Below, one piece after another: positions 13,001-24,588 of a stretch of 64,000 nt of DNA. The translations under genes and the position numbers were made by a program. How positions within the stretch are numbered: the first letter of the stretch is position 1; the number at the start of each line of letters is the position of its first letter. Source of the DNA: Mesaphorura yosii. Taxonomy: Eukaryota; Arthropoda; Collembola; Poduromorpha; Tullbergiidae. The notes under the pieces were generated by a model. It saw only the letters and a list, made by a program, of their open reading frames with translations. It was not told where the DNA came from and searched no databases. The stretch is from NCBI GenBank assembly GCA_009869945.1, contig WIXG01000132.1:123983-187982 (forward strand). Direction: 5' to 3'.

Positions 13001-15824
13001 TCAAGGTCAATGTGACGAGACTTTCATGAGCCGGATAATTGTAATGGGGATATAAAAATAAATATTTCTGGGCCCACTTGCGGACAGAAGCACCAGAAAA
13101 GAAAGTAGTTAACAATTGCTATCAATTGTCATTGAGTGTATGTGTACACTTGCTTCGGCAAGATTCTAGTCTCATTTTAATGTCTGCTAGATTACGGCTC
13201 GAGGACTTCACTTGAGCGCGATGCCCGAATATCAAAGCGAGGATAGCGAGAGAAAGACAGACAGAGAAATTCTTGTTTGTGATTGTGATTTATGAGATAA
13301 CATTTTATAATGCATCATCCTCGTCCTTTCGCTATTTTTATTCCGCCTCTTCAATGGTATTAAAACGTACGCGACTAAATTATGAAAGATTTGTTTTGAA
13401 GGAGGATTACGTGGATCCCGCACGTGTGGCGATTTTTCTCTCGTTATGATTACACAGTTTTGAAGGCATTTGGGTGAAAGCAAAAACCGTCCATGGCACA
13501 GAATGACGTCAATATTACCACACTCCATTTTAATATCCCTACCAGATTTCGTTCTAACTCTTACTAACTCATTGCACGTCATTCTAGCGCACCAGACGCC
13601 GCGTGCCTTATATTAATGATTATCAGGGGCTACAATTCAAGGGAAATCAAAGGAAGTTCGCTTACTTTTGCATCATCGCAATCTTTGTTCTCGACTCCCA
13701 TCTGCACACGCCCGTGTTTGTCCATCTTCATTCCTGATGAACTTGACGTCTCGATTGGTTTTCCTTGTTCAGGAGCACGAGGATACCAGTTGCGGCCCCA
13801 GGGACCTCCGGTGAAACCAGGGCTGTAGATGGATGCCTTGGCCAATTCGCTCCCGCCAACTAATCGACTGCAATGCCACAAGTAGGAAATAAAGAATAAA
13901 TTGCATTAAGTTATGAGACGAAAACAATTAGGAACGTCATTCATCATCATCACAAAGCGTGTTGCGTGTGTGCGACCGCTGGACTGCTATTGTTATCGTA
14001 TTGTAGCATTGTGACTTCGACGGTGACACGCGTCGACATAAGCGGCTCGGGTTTCGGTTTGGAAAAATCATGACTGTCACTTAACGGGCTTTGTCTCGGC
14101 GCTGCACTTGATATTGTTATTTATAAATAGAAACACATGACATTCAAAAACTTTCCTCACTTCACACTTGCACTCGGGCGGCCGTCACCAGGTTTTGTAA
14201 TGGGATTGACCATGAGCTGTATTGCGGCAGCGAAATGTTGATTTCTAAACTTTCTTTCTTTTGTTTTTGTTTAGTTTCATTTCAGATTTTTGAAAGGTTT
14301 CAAGGTGACGCACGACAGATAGCGAATAGAAAACGGCAAGGACAAAAATACATTTCCATTTTGGAGCAGCAGCAGTTGCAGCCATGAAACTCCCACTTGT
14401 GAGAGTGCATAATTGCGGTGCAGCTCAAACGGGTTGTTGTGGGTAAGCATGTTATGCAATCATTGTGCTCTGCTCGCGCAACTGTAAAGTGCAAATGCCC
14501 TACTTTCGTATTTGAGTTTGAGATTTATGGTGTTTGACAACAAAGTAGAAAAGTTGAGCGAAAAAGTCAGGATCAGAGTCTAGCCTAGTAGCATCAGCGT
14601 CAGCAGCGTTTTTCCAAGTTAATATTTTATTGGATTGTCTGTCACAGCAGAAGCAGAGAAAATGTGACGTTTAACAAGAACAACCGAACATTGGAATTGC
14701 AAAGGATTCAGATTGCGGCTGAAATTCAGACCTTCAGATTTTGCTTGAATATTGCACCAAGTGTGTAAAAATATGAATAAAAGCATTAAAAATAGGGCTT
14801 TCTAGATGAGATGGTTTCATTATTTTGAGGCTGCCTAGTAGCCCTGAAACATTATCGCATGTGGAACGTGGCGTGAAGACGACATTTTATTCCGCCTTTG
14901 ATTGTGCAACTTTAATGGCTCAGGAAAGCCCACACGTGTCACTTAAAATTGTATGAAATAATCTCAGGTTATGAAGTTTCGTTTCATTACATCAATATTG
15001 ACCTTCTCCATCGCTATCTCGAAGCTGATGCTGAATTTATTATAAAGAGCAAGAAAGAAGTCAGATTGAAAATTGAAATTCCGAAATTTGAATTTAAGTT
15101 TAGCGTAGGCCTACGGTATAGAATTAAGCAGTGGAAAGAAAAAAAAACTATTTCAGACTGAAGTTCATGGAATTTAATCCATTGTCTAACAAAGTAAGTT
15201 GCTGCAAGGTATTGTGAACAAAAATAATCGTTGAACTTGAATTTCTAATTTCTGCACGAGGCAGTACGTGAACCAGTGCCGCCCTGAAGGTTACATTACC
15301 TCGTTGATGAAGCCATTTCAAGGATACAGTTACTAAGCTAAATTATTCAAATGATTTCCGGAGTTTTGTACAGTAAATTTGGTCTCTCATGACACAACGG
15401 TCAATTCCTTTGTACTCAAGTACATCCCGGAGCAATTTGACAGGGCCCAACTTGCCAACATCATTAAATATTTCAATATCGAAGCTATGTCACTTCCTGC
15501 GAGTGTTATTTCTGAGCAGCGACCATGATGAATCAAAGAGAACAAAGGATGGACATCATACCTGTAGAAGTCAACATTTGTTGAGCTCGAGGTTGATGTG
15601 GGCTTGCTCTCCGCTGTTGGTTTAACGAAGCCCCCGAACCTTGTGGCCGGATGGAATGCTGGCGACGACGGGTACGGGTGGAGACCCGGCACGGAGCCTT
15701 GAACCGGCGGCACTTGCTGCTGCTCCCTGATCTTGGCATTTTCAAACTCATCGAACGAGTGCACGTACGGAACGAACCCATGGCAGATTGCCAGCCCGAT
15801 GAAAATGAGTGTTGTTGGTCGCAT
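7076..15824 (-). CDS. TP53I13: TP53I13-like secreted protein with DUF3105 domain
   Basis: Homologue of tumor protein p53-inducible protein 13, a DUF3105-family protein of unknown biochemical role. Seven exons in transcription order: 15824-15562, 13867-13666, 12324-12196, 9464-9409, 8674-8596, 7994-7866 and 7285-7076; 355 aa, all phases consistent. Residues 1-22 are a signal peptide (hydrophobic [13 protein letters not shown]). A Pro/Ser-rich stretch follows. The DUF3105 core (about 170-310) has [45 protein letters not shown] and [10 protein letters not shown], which match the vertebrate protein closely. The conserved His and Cys residues could bind metal or form disulfides (inference). No C-terminal membrane segment is present, whereas the human protein is, as I recall, membrane-anchored; this one looks secreted. 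An in-frame ATG at 15887 would add 21 residues. The 15824 start was preferred because it gives a compact signal peptide. Confidence 0.92.
7286..7865 (-). other. Intron 6 of TP53I13-like gene
   Basis: Donor gtaagg after the codon at 7866, acceptor tttcag before 7285. No other feature seen. Confidence 0.8.
7995..8673 (-). other. Intron 5 and exon 5 stretch of TP53I13-like gene
   Basis: Intron 5 runs from 8595 (gtaact donor) down to 7995 (ttcgcag acceptor). Nothing else recognised inside it. Exon 5 is 8596-8674. Confidence 0.75.
8675..9408 (-). other. Intron 4 of TP53I13-like gene
   Basis: Donor gtaagt at 9408, acceptor tttcag at 8675. No nested gene recognised; the short open frames are not protein-like. 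Confidence 0.75.
9465..12195 (-). other. Intron 3 of TP53I13-like gene (2.7 kb)
   Basis: AT-rich. Donor gtaaga at 12195, acceptor tttgcag at 9465. At about 11560-11840 the sequence has A/T-run wording such as ttttttgagctcatttttgag and ggctataactggcaaaatgg, of a type often seen in dispersed repeats, but no terminal repeats or coding frame could be found. Confidence 0.6.
12325..13665 (-). other. Intron 2 of TP53I13-like gene
   Basis: Donor gtaagc at 13665, acceptor cttccag at 12325. No gene or repeat recognised. Confidence 0.7.
13868..15561 (-). other. Intron 1 of TP53I13-like gene (1.7 kb)
   Basis: Donor gtatga at 15561, acceptor attgcag at 13868. First introns often carry regulatory elements, but none could be named here. 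Confidence 0.7.
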
Positions 15825-16011
15825 GATTGACAGAACTAGAATACTCAAGTAAGCTCTTTTTCTAGATTTCCAAGTAGTCGTTTTCATTACGCGACGTCTC
15901 AGCGGTTGAGCAATTGTGACGGCGGTGAACACGTCAGTCGGTCAGGTTTGATCACAATCACGTACAGGCACATTTGATGTCAGGTCTCTCCCGAGCACCG
16001 ATTTATATTCA

Positions 16012-16017
16012 GAATAT
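16012..16017 (-). promoter_or_regulatory. Possible TATA box of TP53I13-like gene
   Basis: The minus strand reads TATAAAT about 190 bases upstream of the chosen ATG. In this AT-rich DNA such a match can easily be chance; no clear initiator was found at the right distance. Confidence 0.2.
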
Positions 16018-19000
16018 TTAACGACCACCACGCACTACCCCATGTCACTTATCACCACCCACCAAATGTACTCGATTTCCTAATTGAGTGATGTTCATTC
16101 TTGGCGCCTCGTCGTAAACGCGGAGAATGGTGCGGTACGGAGCCACCAATTTCACGTCGTAAAATGGCAAATTGAATTGGAAAATGAAGAAATTAAAATA
16201 TGCCCGTCGTTAAACTCGACTTAAATTATGAGGCTCAGACTGAGTCTCTTCTCCTGTCAAGTCTGTTTCTATTGTAGTTGTGCAGCTGCAGCTGAGTTGA
16301 GCCTTGATTGTGGATTGCGTTATGTTAGTGAAATGAAAGTAATGCAGTTATTTTTAAACTGGCTGTTATGCTTTGTTGTGCTGACGAAATGGCACACACC
16401 GTCACGAAGCCTTCACTTAATGATTTCCGATTTAACGATCCGTTAAAAAATTTTCAATCATGAGAAGAGAAAATTGCTGCAAACTGTGACGAGAATGGTG
16501 GCACCAGAATAAAAATAATTAAATTTCGGGGTTTTACGATTGCGACCCGTCAATTGTAAAAAGTACAGCTCTGTTGGTTGTGAGATGCAAGACGTAAAAT
16601 TGCAGCGTAAAGGAAAAATTTAAAAGTTGAAGCATGTGGGAGAACGAAGTTATACTTGTCCATGTGCTCGATCGTCTCAAGTCTCGAGGTCTCAAATCTC
16701 AAGATGTTCATTCATACCATTACCCTCCGTGTTATTATCGTTATCACGCGAATTTTCTAACTCATAATTAAACCACGAAGCGATATCGGCCAGGAACAAG
16801 CGTTCTGGCTCATGGTTTTTGAGTTCTGCACTCTCACAGCTGCTATTCAACCTCGGTCCTTTAATTTGCATTAGTTTCCGGTACAGCATGACGAAAATAA
16901 CTGGCCAATTTGCGTATCATTGTTCAATGCCATATTAAACGAATTTCAATTAGTAGTCTACGATCACTCTCGAGAGTTATTACATATCCAAGGATTTAAT
17001 TATTGCGATTGAGTCAGTCAGAGTCAGAGGAATTCATTTTGAACGAAATATGAATTGAGAAAAATCAATTTATGAACCAGAACTTAAAAATCCTATTAGC
17101 ATATCAGTTAATTAATTCCTATTAAGCAAAATATTTCGGTATTAGAAATCGTTCCTGCTCCGAGTTTCTGCGGATGGGATTTTTCGGCCTTATACTTCAT
17201 ACATTACTTTATCACGTTGCTCAAATGGGAAGAAGCTACCGGAATCTCTTCCGTGGTATTTCATACCGTCTTGCAGCGGCTCGAAAGCGGGCTCGGAGCG
17301 TTCATGCTTTCTTCTAGTTTTCAAGTGCTTAAGAGATTATGCAGTGTTACTGGAGAATGCCATTTTTATTGAAAGAGCACCACCACATTGTGTCCTGCGG
17401 CTCATGTGTGAATGACGCAAGGCTTATAAGGTTTATAATTGTGATGGGTACCAATGCACCGTGACAGCAAAATGTCACTCCAGTACAAGATGGAAGTCTG
17501 TCGTGTCTGATAAGTTGCTTTGGTAGTTACTCAGAAACGTGAAGAAAGGAAGCAAATCTCGGGTTTCCGGCCATCGTCTGAAGAAATGAATGCGTTCCAA
17601 TTTCCCCAGCCTAGACAGCAAGAGACTATACTTCGCATTACATTTTACAATTCGTGTATGTCTTGAGAAGAAAGATAAGCCATTTTGCATGAAAATAGAC
17701 ACACGGGGCATAATGGGTGCTCGCGCTTTTTATATACATGCAAACCAATGGTGGCCACTGCAGGATCTTTGAAAGCGCATTGCATAATTTATAGCTTCTT
17801 CATAAAATGGACATTCAAATAACCGCACGCTTTGATGGATTCACTTGACCTAGAAAGTCAATTTTCTTCCGGCCCTGAATCTTCGCGTTCCATATGCAGA
17901 CGTTCCCAACCAGTCCACAAGGAATCTGGTAATCATAGTCACAAGTGCTTTACACTTAACACGATTGGGATTCTTCTGGCCTGCTCGTGTTTTAGTTTGG
18001 ACAAGTTGTTCAACGGCCAGACATCATCGAGATGTCAAAGTTTCATTGTACTTATACATGCACATTAAGTCCTAACGTGTTTATATCACGGTACCGAATT
18101 CAAAGTCCAAGGAGCTTGGTGTTCATTGTCCAAGCGTCTCAGCCATCTCTCGACTCAAAAGGACCCTTGGCACTTAATATACATTGTCAGGTTCATGTTT
18201 CAAGCAACAGACGATAATCTCTCGAATTCAGAAAATCTGTCCCAATGCATCAAAAGAATTGCGAATGCGACCATGACCGTGAATAACATAACAAGAAAGA
18301 GCGTTGGAAAAACGTAGGCTTTAAATTGCTTTAAACGGAGGTCAATGGTCGGGATTATTTCTGGAAATCGCTTTGACCAGCGAAGTTATTTACTGGAGGA
18401 TTTCCATTCTCCCGTTTGTGAATACCGCTTCGTGAAATCAGAATTTAATTTTAAAATGTGGGTTTTAAATTGGAGTGGTATTAAAATTTACTTGTAATAA
18501 TTCAAACAAGGGCTTCATATTTGTCGTCAAACTGAACGTTAACTCGAAAGAGATTCCTTATTCACTTCTCTTTGAAGATTTTTGAAATCAACCATGATTT
18601 CATCCTCTCGGTGTATTCGAAGGAGTAGGGATCTCGTGGGAACAAGAAGAAGGGTTGGTTCGGCTTTTTCTTCTCTCTCTCAACTTGGTCTTGCCTTCAT
18701 GCACACGCACACTACATGCATTTGGTACTTGCACCAGCAACATCCGCCAATGTGAGACCTCTTGACTACTCCCGCAACTTCGCTTCGGTCGAAATTCTTA
18801 ATCATAGTTCCCAGCATAATCGTATTTGCAAATTATGCAGGCCGTCGTCACCGCATACCGAGGCATCGGCTATGAAATGATTGATTGAACTGATCTGAAT
18901 AGTTTTCCATGCACGTTCCACATATTATGCGTGCATGTAAACATGGGAGATGCCACCCATTATAACAAACGATTTAAAAATATTCCATCAACCTCCTCTG

Positions 19001-22000
19001 CAAACGATGCAACAAATATTTGGCGAGCAGAAAAGATTTTGGGAGAGTCGAGAGTTCATGAGACACCCGACAAGCCACAGCCATCTGAACAAAAGGACCT
19101 TGACACGAATCTCAGCCTTTCGGCTTGTTGTTAATGACTTTTTTTCTCTATCGCCATCCTTTTGTGGAGATGAGAAGTATTTTTATATGTGCACTCCATT
19201 ATCTCCTGAAATACAGCACGTTCGGCTAATCCCGCAACAAGTCCGGACGCTGCTCTACCAAGTCGAAAGGGAAAGCTTTTGCGTTCGATAGTGAAGTAGG
19301 AACTTTGCCATTTGCGGTTAGTCACGTAAAATTCAGTATCATTGTAAGCTCATTGTTTTACAATGCATCTGAAGCCTTTTCGTGTCTATATGTAAAATTT
19401 AGTGTCAAAGGTGTCGAAGTCACGAGCTGTAATGAGTCAGTTTTTAAAGAGTGTGGAAGCGTGGCTGGTGAGATGATTGATTGGGTAATGAACAAGGATT
19501 GGCATTATGCGTAATGACCCACTTCCACATAACGCACTCACTCGCCTTTGAATTCGAATTGCACCACATCTTCAGGCAAATCTCGGATGCGTCTCAGGTC
19601 AATGGGATTGGGCTCCTGTTTCCGTGGGGCACTTTGGAACACGCACGCATATCAAAGGATCACGATCTGCCAACGCACTTCTGCTCTGAAATCTTTGAAT
19701 ATTGCAAATATGAAGTTTATAGTTCGTATGATTATGACCGGAGTGAAGGAGGTGCAAATTTTTCATCTTTCTTCATAACAGTGCGAGATTAGTTTCGGTG
19801 GACTTTGACTTTAGAGTTACTCTTTTCTTTTCTTCGCCTTCGCATTGCGTACGATGACTTTGCAGTTGCGGCGGCGGAACTGGATAATAAAAATTCTTTA
19901 AGAAATAGGCGAAGAAAGTAAGTAAAGGTTACGCGTCGTTGGGAAAGAAAAGGGGATGATGAGATGACAAGATGTGGATGTAGAGAGAAATCAGGCTGAC
20001 CCACATACTGGGACCACGAAAGGAGAAGAGATTCTTTGAATACTTGCGGACTGTGGTTATGGAAGTGAAGGCGTGCGACAAGGAGGAAATATTGAAACCC
20101 AACCTGACCTACATATTGAAACTAAAAAATTGAACCTCATACGTTAAATGTTTGACGAAAAATACGGTCAATGTGAAAGACATTTAATGGTAGCATAAAT
20201 ACAAGAGATAATAACGGAGCACAAGCTCCGTGCATCTTCCTCTTCTTCAGAGTTCACTATATTTCTTCATTTTCGGTTGAAGAAATCGTTTCTTTGGACT
20301 CACCATTAAGTGGCAAGAGGACGTTGCATTTCGAATGGATTCTGAGAAACGATTCCCATAGTCAGGATTAATCTTGTAAACATCGACTGTGGCTAGTATG
20401 CAAGACTGTTGCAAGTCTTCCATTCGCTGCTTGCTGTCTCGCAGTCTAACATGACATTTTGATTTTTGTAGGCACAAATACCTAAAAGAAAGGCCCACGA
20501 TTGAGGCCTTGACCTGCTGCTTCTCTTTAATTTTAACGCTCTTCCGCGAGAATCCTTTTTATTTGTTGCCTTTTTTTCGCAGTTCATCATTAATTTCCCG
20601 ATTTGGCCTCTTCCTCATGCCCTTCTTCCTCGGATCTATCTGACCGGTTGCATTCTTCCAGCGCGGATACAGCCATCCGGCTCAGTAATCTTTCATCAAG
20701 CTAAGTGAAAGACAACCCGGGTTCAGTACAAATATTTGAATGTGAGCCGAATAAAACAGACAAGAAAAAGTAATGAACTCGGGAAATAAAATGGTTCACT
20801 GCTTCTTCACTACACTAGTCACTAGGCCATCATTTCCTGGTGTCATAAACTGGACGACGGGTTTAACTCCCTGTTTGAGTACTGTATTTTAATTCTGTAA
20901 TTGATTTACTCAATCAGAGTGATGATTGGCGACAGCATCGCAAGCTGCTTTTCTAATAAAAATGACGCGACGGCAGTAAATAAGCAGGAAGTTTATAAAT
21001 CCAGTGTGTCAACTGACCCGCTTGATTGACCCCAATCCGCAACTCATCAATCCGTCGACATTTATTCCTCCAAGAATAGAAAGTAGGAATGAGGTTACTC
21101 TAAATCGGGATACAAAATAGTTTATACTTAAATTTGTCACACTTCATTGAACACCATATAGTATCAAATGCAGCGCAGAAATCAAATCTCTTCATATGCA
21201 TATGCAATGCAATCAATGCAAGATTGCTTATGCACCCGTACTTTACCACATGTGACATGTATCACTTGCATGGTTCGCTTGGGAAAACCCGGCTGGTAAC
21301 ACTGCGTCAAACATGGCACAGCAAGAGCTAAACCTGGTCTCATGTCACGCCTCCCTGATCTCTCACGGTGTCAAGATTCAATTGAGTGTCTTTACATTTT
21401 GATTTCTTGTGCACGAATCCCTGCTTCTGTTGTGCTACTGATTGTATATTCACTTTGGCAGCGCTTGCTCGAATAATAGCATTTATTTACAGATGTGCCA
21501 CGCACCCTGCCGCAGCGTCACTTGTTCCATTTACGATTTACTTGAAAATCGAGAGGCACTTTCACTTTGAGTGCTATCTCCATTTGAGTACATCCCTGCA
21601 GTGCGATGCGATGATGTGATATGAAAATTCCAATATCAATTGTGAAGCACGCATTTTGCATAGCAGATGAGGACGGCACGATGCAAAATGACTTGATCTT
21701 GTCGAAATCGCGAGGATTAGCATTCAAAGCATGTGCCCTTTTAAATTTTCTCAGGCCCACTCAACTCTGGAGTCAACGGGAACGATGGGAGGCTGGAATC
21801 GAATTCCGATGCACTTTTCTATAAATAAAGCTGGGTTTCGATACAGCATGATTCACTGCTGAATGTTTAATGTGTATCTTTGGTAGGTTCAGGTTTACAA
21901 GCATGCAGGCTAATGGGAGGATTTCGGTTACGTTCTGATTAGATTAACCCCCAGATTTATAGGAATGAGCTGCAGATTCAAAGCCAAGCCCAAATACTCA

Positions 22001-24382
22001 ATTACAGATCTGGGTCACCGTCACATTGTGGTGTCCCCTTTCCCAATAATTAGACTACGTACAATGATAAATTGGGTCCAATGCATGTCGCACGCTGCAC
22101 TTCACCATTAGACAACAGATATTGGCGTGGCAGGTTAGTGGGTAAGGTCCAGAGATCACGAGCATGAGTTACAGCGAGGTGGAAATAGAACACGAAACCA
22201 ATAAAGGGCTGCACGATTCATACGGTTTTGACAAGACTTATGCAAGAGACACAGTGGAAAATGCATCTCAAAGAGTGAGCATGAAAGCGGTTCTCTTCTG
22301 ATACGATGAAATGAACGCACGAAGCTACAGCAGTGCTTTGCTTCAATGAAATTGCAATCGCGCTGCATTTTCATATCAGCGATATTTGACTCAAGTTTTG
22401 TGGTCTATGAATGCTCGTAGCGTAAGCGTACTAATTCAAAGATCTGAGCTAAGCAATCCAAGCTAAGTACATCCATCCTTCCCAGACTCATTAGAAAAGA
22501 TTAAGAGCATGGAATTTTCTAATGGAATACTGAACAAGTCAACCGAGAGTAGTTATGGCTTGTGAACATTCAACCCTGGAAGGTTGTGCCAAGATACACA
22601 GAATTAATTACGCAAGGTCAAACGCTGACGAGAAGATTATTCCCTATAATTTTCTATCAGCACGGAAATTAATAACGAAAGAAATTTTCGGGTCGAATCC
22701 GCGATACGCGTTTGCATCTGCCATTGCGACTGCGTCATCGCATGTTACGTCCTGGCAGTTGTTATTGTCAGCGTGACGGACGGATGGAATCTTCCTCTTT
22801 AGCCCCAAGAGGAATGTGATTCTCTCTTTCATCTGCCGTATTTGTTCTCAGAAAAGACTCGTGATAACTGTACTACGGAGTAATGGACGTAAATACGACT
22901 TCATCAGCACGCTATTTGAGATCATCTGGATGTCGACTCCAATAAATCCATGCTTTCTGCTTGTCCAGCAATTCACAATCCAGACTTGGCTTTTGTTGTG
23001 TTATTTCTTTTTTTGACATAATTCACCGTAAATTTTGATTCTGCCGGACCACGTTCGGGTCCACTTAATCGTGTCTGTCGTTCACTATTTGGCTGAACAA
23101 ACTCCATTCTCAATTTATATTTGCACGCATAGGCGTAGGCTTGGCTATTTAAATCGTTGAGTTCCTTCAACTCCAGCTCAACCACAAATCCGATCCTGAT
23201 GATTCAGTCGACCTCGTGGAAAGGTCGAGAGTTAAAACTTGTGCCGTATTAATTATTAACTAATTAAGGCGAAGATGTTGATTCCATGCTCTTAAAATTG
23301 GCTGTATAAGCTAATTTTTATGCACAACTTCCTTATCCTTGTGAGTCTGATACGTAGAAATGCGATCCGTGGATCTTTTCAGGCTCCATTGAATCAATTT
23401 AATTACCGTGATACATTGCGTACACTGAGCGGCATTGCTCAATGAACTTGTCCAAAGTTTTCGGCAAATGTTTGCACTTCTAATTTATGGTGTTTTGATT
23501 CCCAAACTTGTAGTAAAAGCAAAGTCAAAGTGAAAGATTCCTCCCACTTGCAAGTACGGAAGTTATCCGGATAAGCTGCACGCATCGTGGAAGGAATATG
23601 TGTAATCTTCATGGACCAGATGAAGTGTTTGCTAAGACCGTTTCACTGATTTAATTATCGGTCTTTGACACTGCCGGCGAAGAGCGTCGCTCTTCCGTAA
23701 TTTTTTTTGTAGTACCTGGGAGCATGAAATCTTAGTGAGATACCCGAACTACTGGTCATACAAAATCACTAACGCAAAAAACACGACTCGTCACAGTTAT
23801 CAGATAATTTTAATTGTGTCTCGTGCAAGTGGTGGTAATCACTTTGAAATAGCGTACTATATAAATGAGTTAGAACAGATTGAATCAATATATGATCCTT
23901 GTCCATGCTCACAAATTTTTAATAAACGAGGCTGTTGTGCTTGTTCATACTCATAATTAAAATCATGCTGACCATCACAAAGGAGATTGAACATGAATTT
24001 CTATTGTTTTGTCGGCACAAGTCGCTCTGTCCGTCTGTCGCGGGACGCCGACTAAAAAACCACGGTCTGGGCACCGTCCGCGCGCGGTAGCTTTATCTGG
24101 ACAAGAGACACTGGCCTCCATACTTTGTGTGGTGGCTTTCTCCCTGGCTTTTCGCTCCCAACTAGACTGGCTTTGCTTTACCTTCACCACACCAAGAGCC
24201 CGACTATCACGCAAAAGTCATCCAGAGCTCGAGCAGAAGCGCATAGCTGTCGGGAACAACTTACCTAAAAGCACCGAGCGGCTTGGAGAAAGTCATCATT
24301 TTCGTTTCATCCCAGTAACCTAACACAACATCGTCCAGTCCACGAATAACGCGTCTCAATTGGTACAAACGTTTCGCGATAT

Positions 24383-24396
24383 CTTGTCCAGACAAG
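24383..24396. promoter_or_regulatory. Dyad-symmetric motif CTTGTC-CA-GACAAG upstream of GPCR gene
   Basis: Two perfect 6-base arms around a 2-base centre, about 190 bases before the GPCR start codon. Half of it (TCTTGTCCAGA, 24382-24392) recurs inverted at 24096-24106. The GTC/GAC half-sites resemble Smad-type GTCT/AGAC elements, but binding is not shown by sequence alone. Confidence 0.3.
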
Positions 24397-24475
24397 CGTT
24401 AAGTCGAGAAAACTTTTTTCACTTGTTTCAATCTTCAACTTTTGTTCCTAACGTACTTTAATTTGGGTTAGTCCC

Positions 24476-24547
24476 ATGTATTGAATTCAACTGAATATCG
24501 ACGAAGCAACCTGCTTCTGGATGAAGAACGACGTATCAGGAGGCTGA
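24476..24547 (+). promoter_or_regulatory. Two short upstream ORFs in the presumed GPCR leader
   Basis: ATG-TAT-TGA at 24476-24484 and a nine-codon ORF (ATG to TGA) at 24521-24547 precede the GPCR start at 24589. They matter only if transcription starts upstream of them; they would then be expected to lower translation of the receptor. Confidence 0.35.
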
Positions 24548-24588
24548 GCGCTCCCAAAATTCCGTTCCGGATCCACACACCTGACGTG

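Larger units (their letters stand above)
15825..24588. other. Divergent intergenic region between TP53I13-like (-) and GPCR (+) genes
   Basis: About 8.8 kb without a recognisable gene; open frames reach only about 115 codons and match nothing. The part nearest the GPCR (about 24000-24400) is visibly richer in G/C and CpG (for example gtccgcgcgcgg at about 24077) than the rest and probably contains the GPCR promoter and 5' leader. It also holds a pair of inverted TCTGGACAAGA motifs (24096-24106 and 24382-24392). Confidence 0.55.

Noticed and set aside
24009-24323. Plus-strand frame of 104 codons upstream of the GPCR
   Set aside because: Sits in the CpG-rich presumed promoter or leader, where stop codons are rarer; composition and sequence do not look like a protein.
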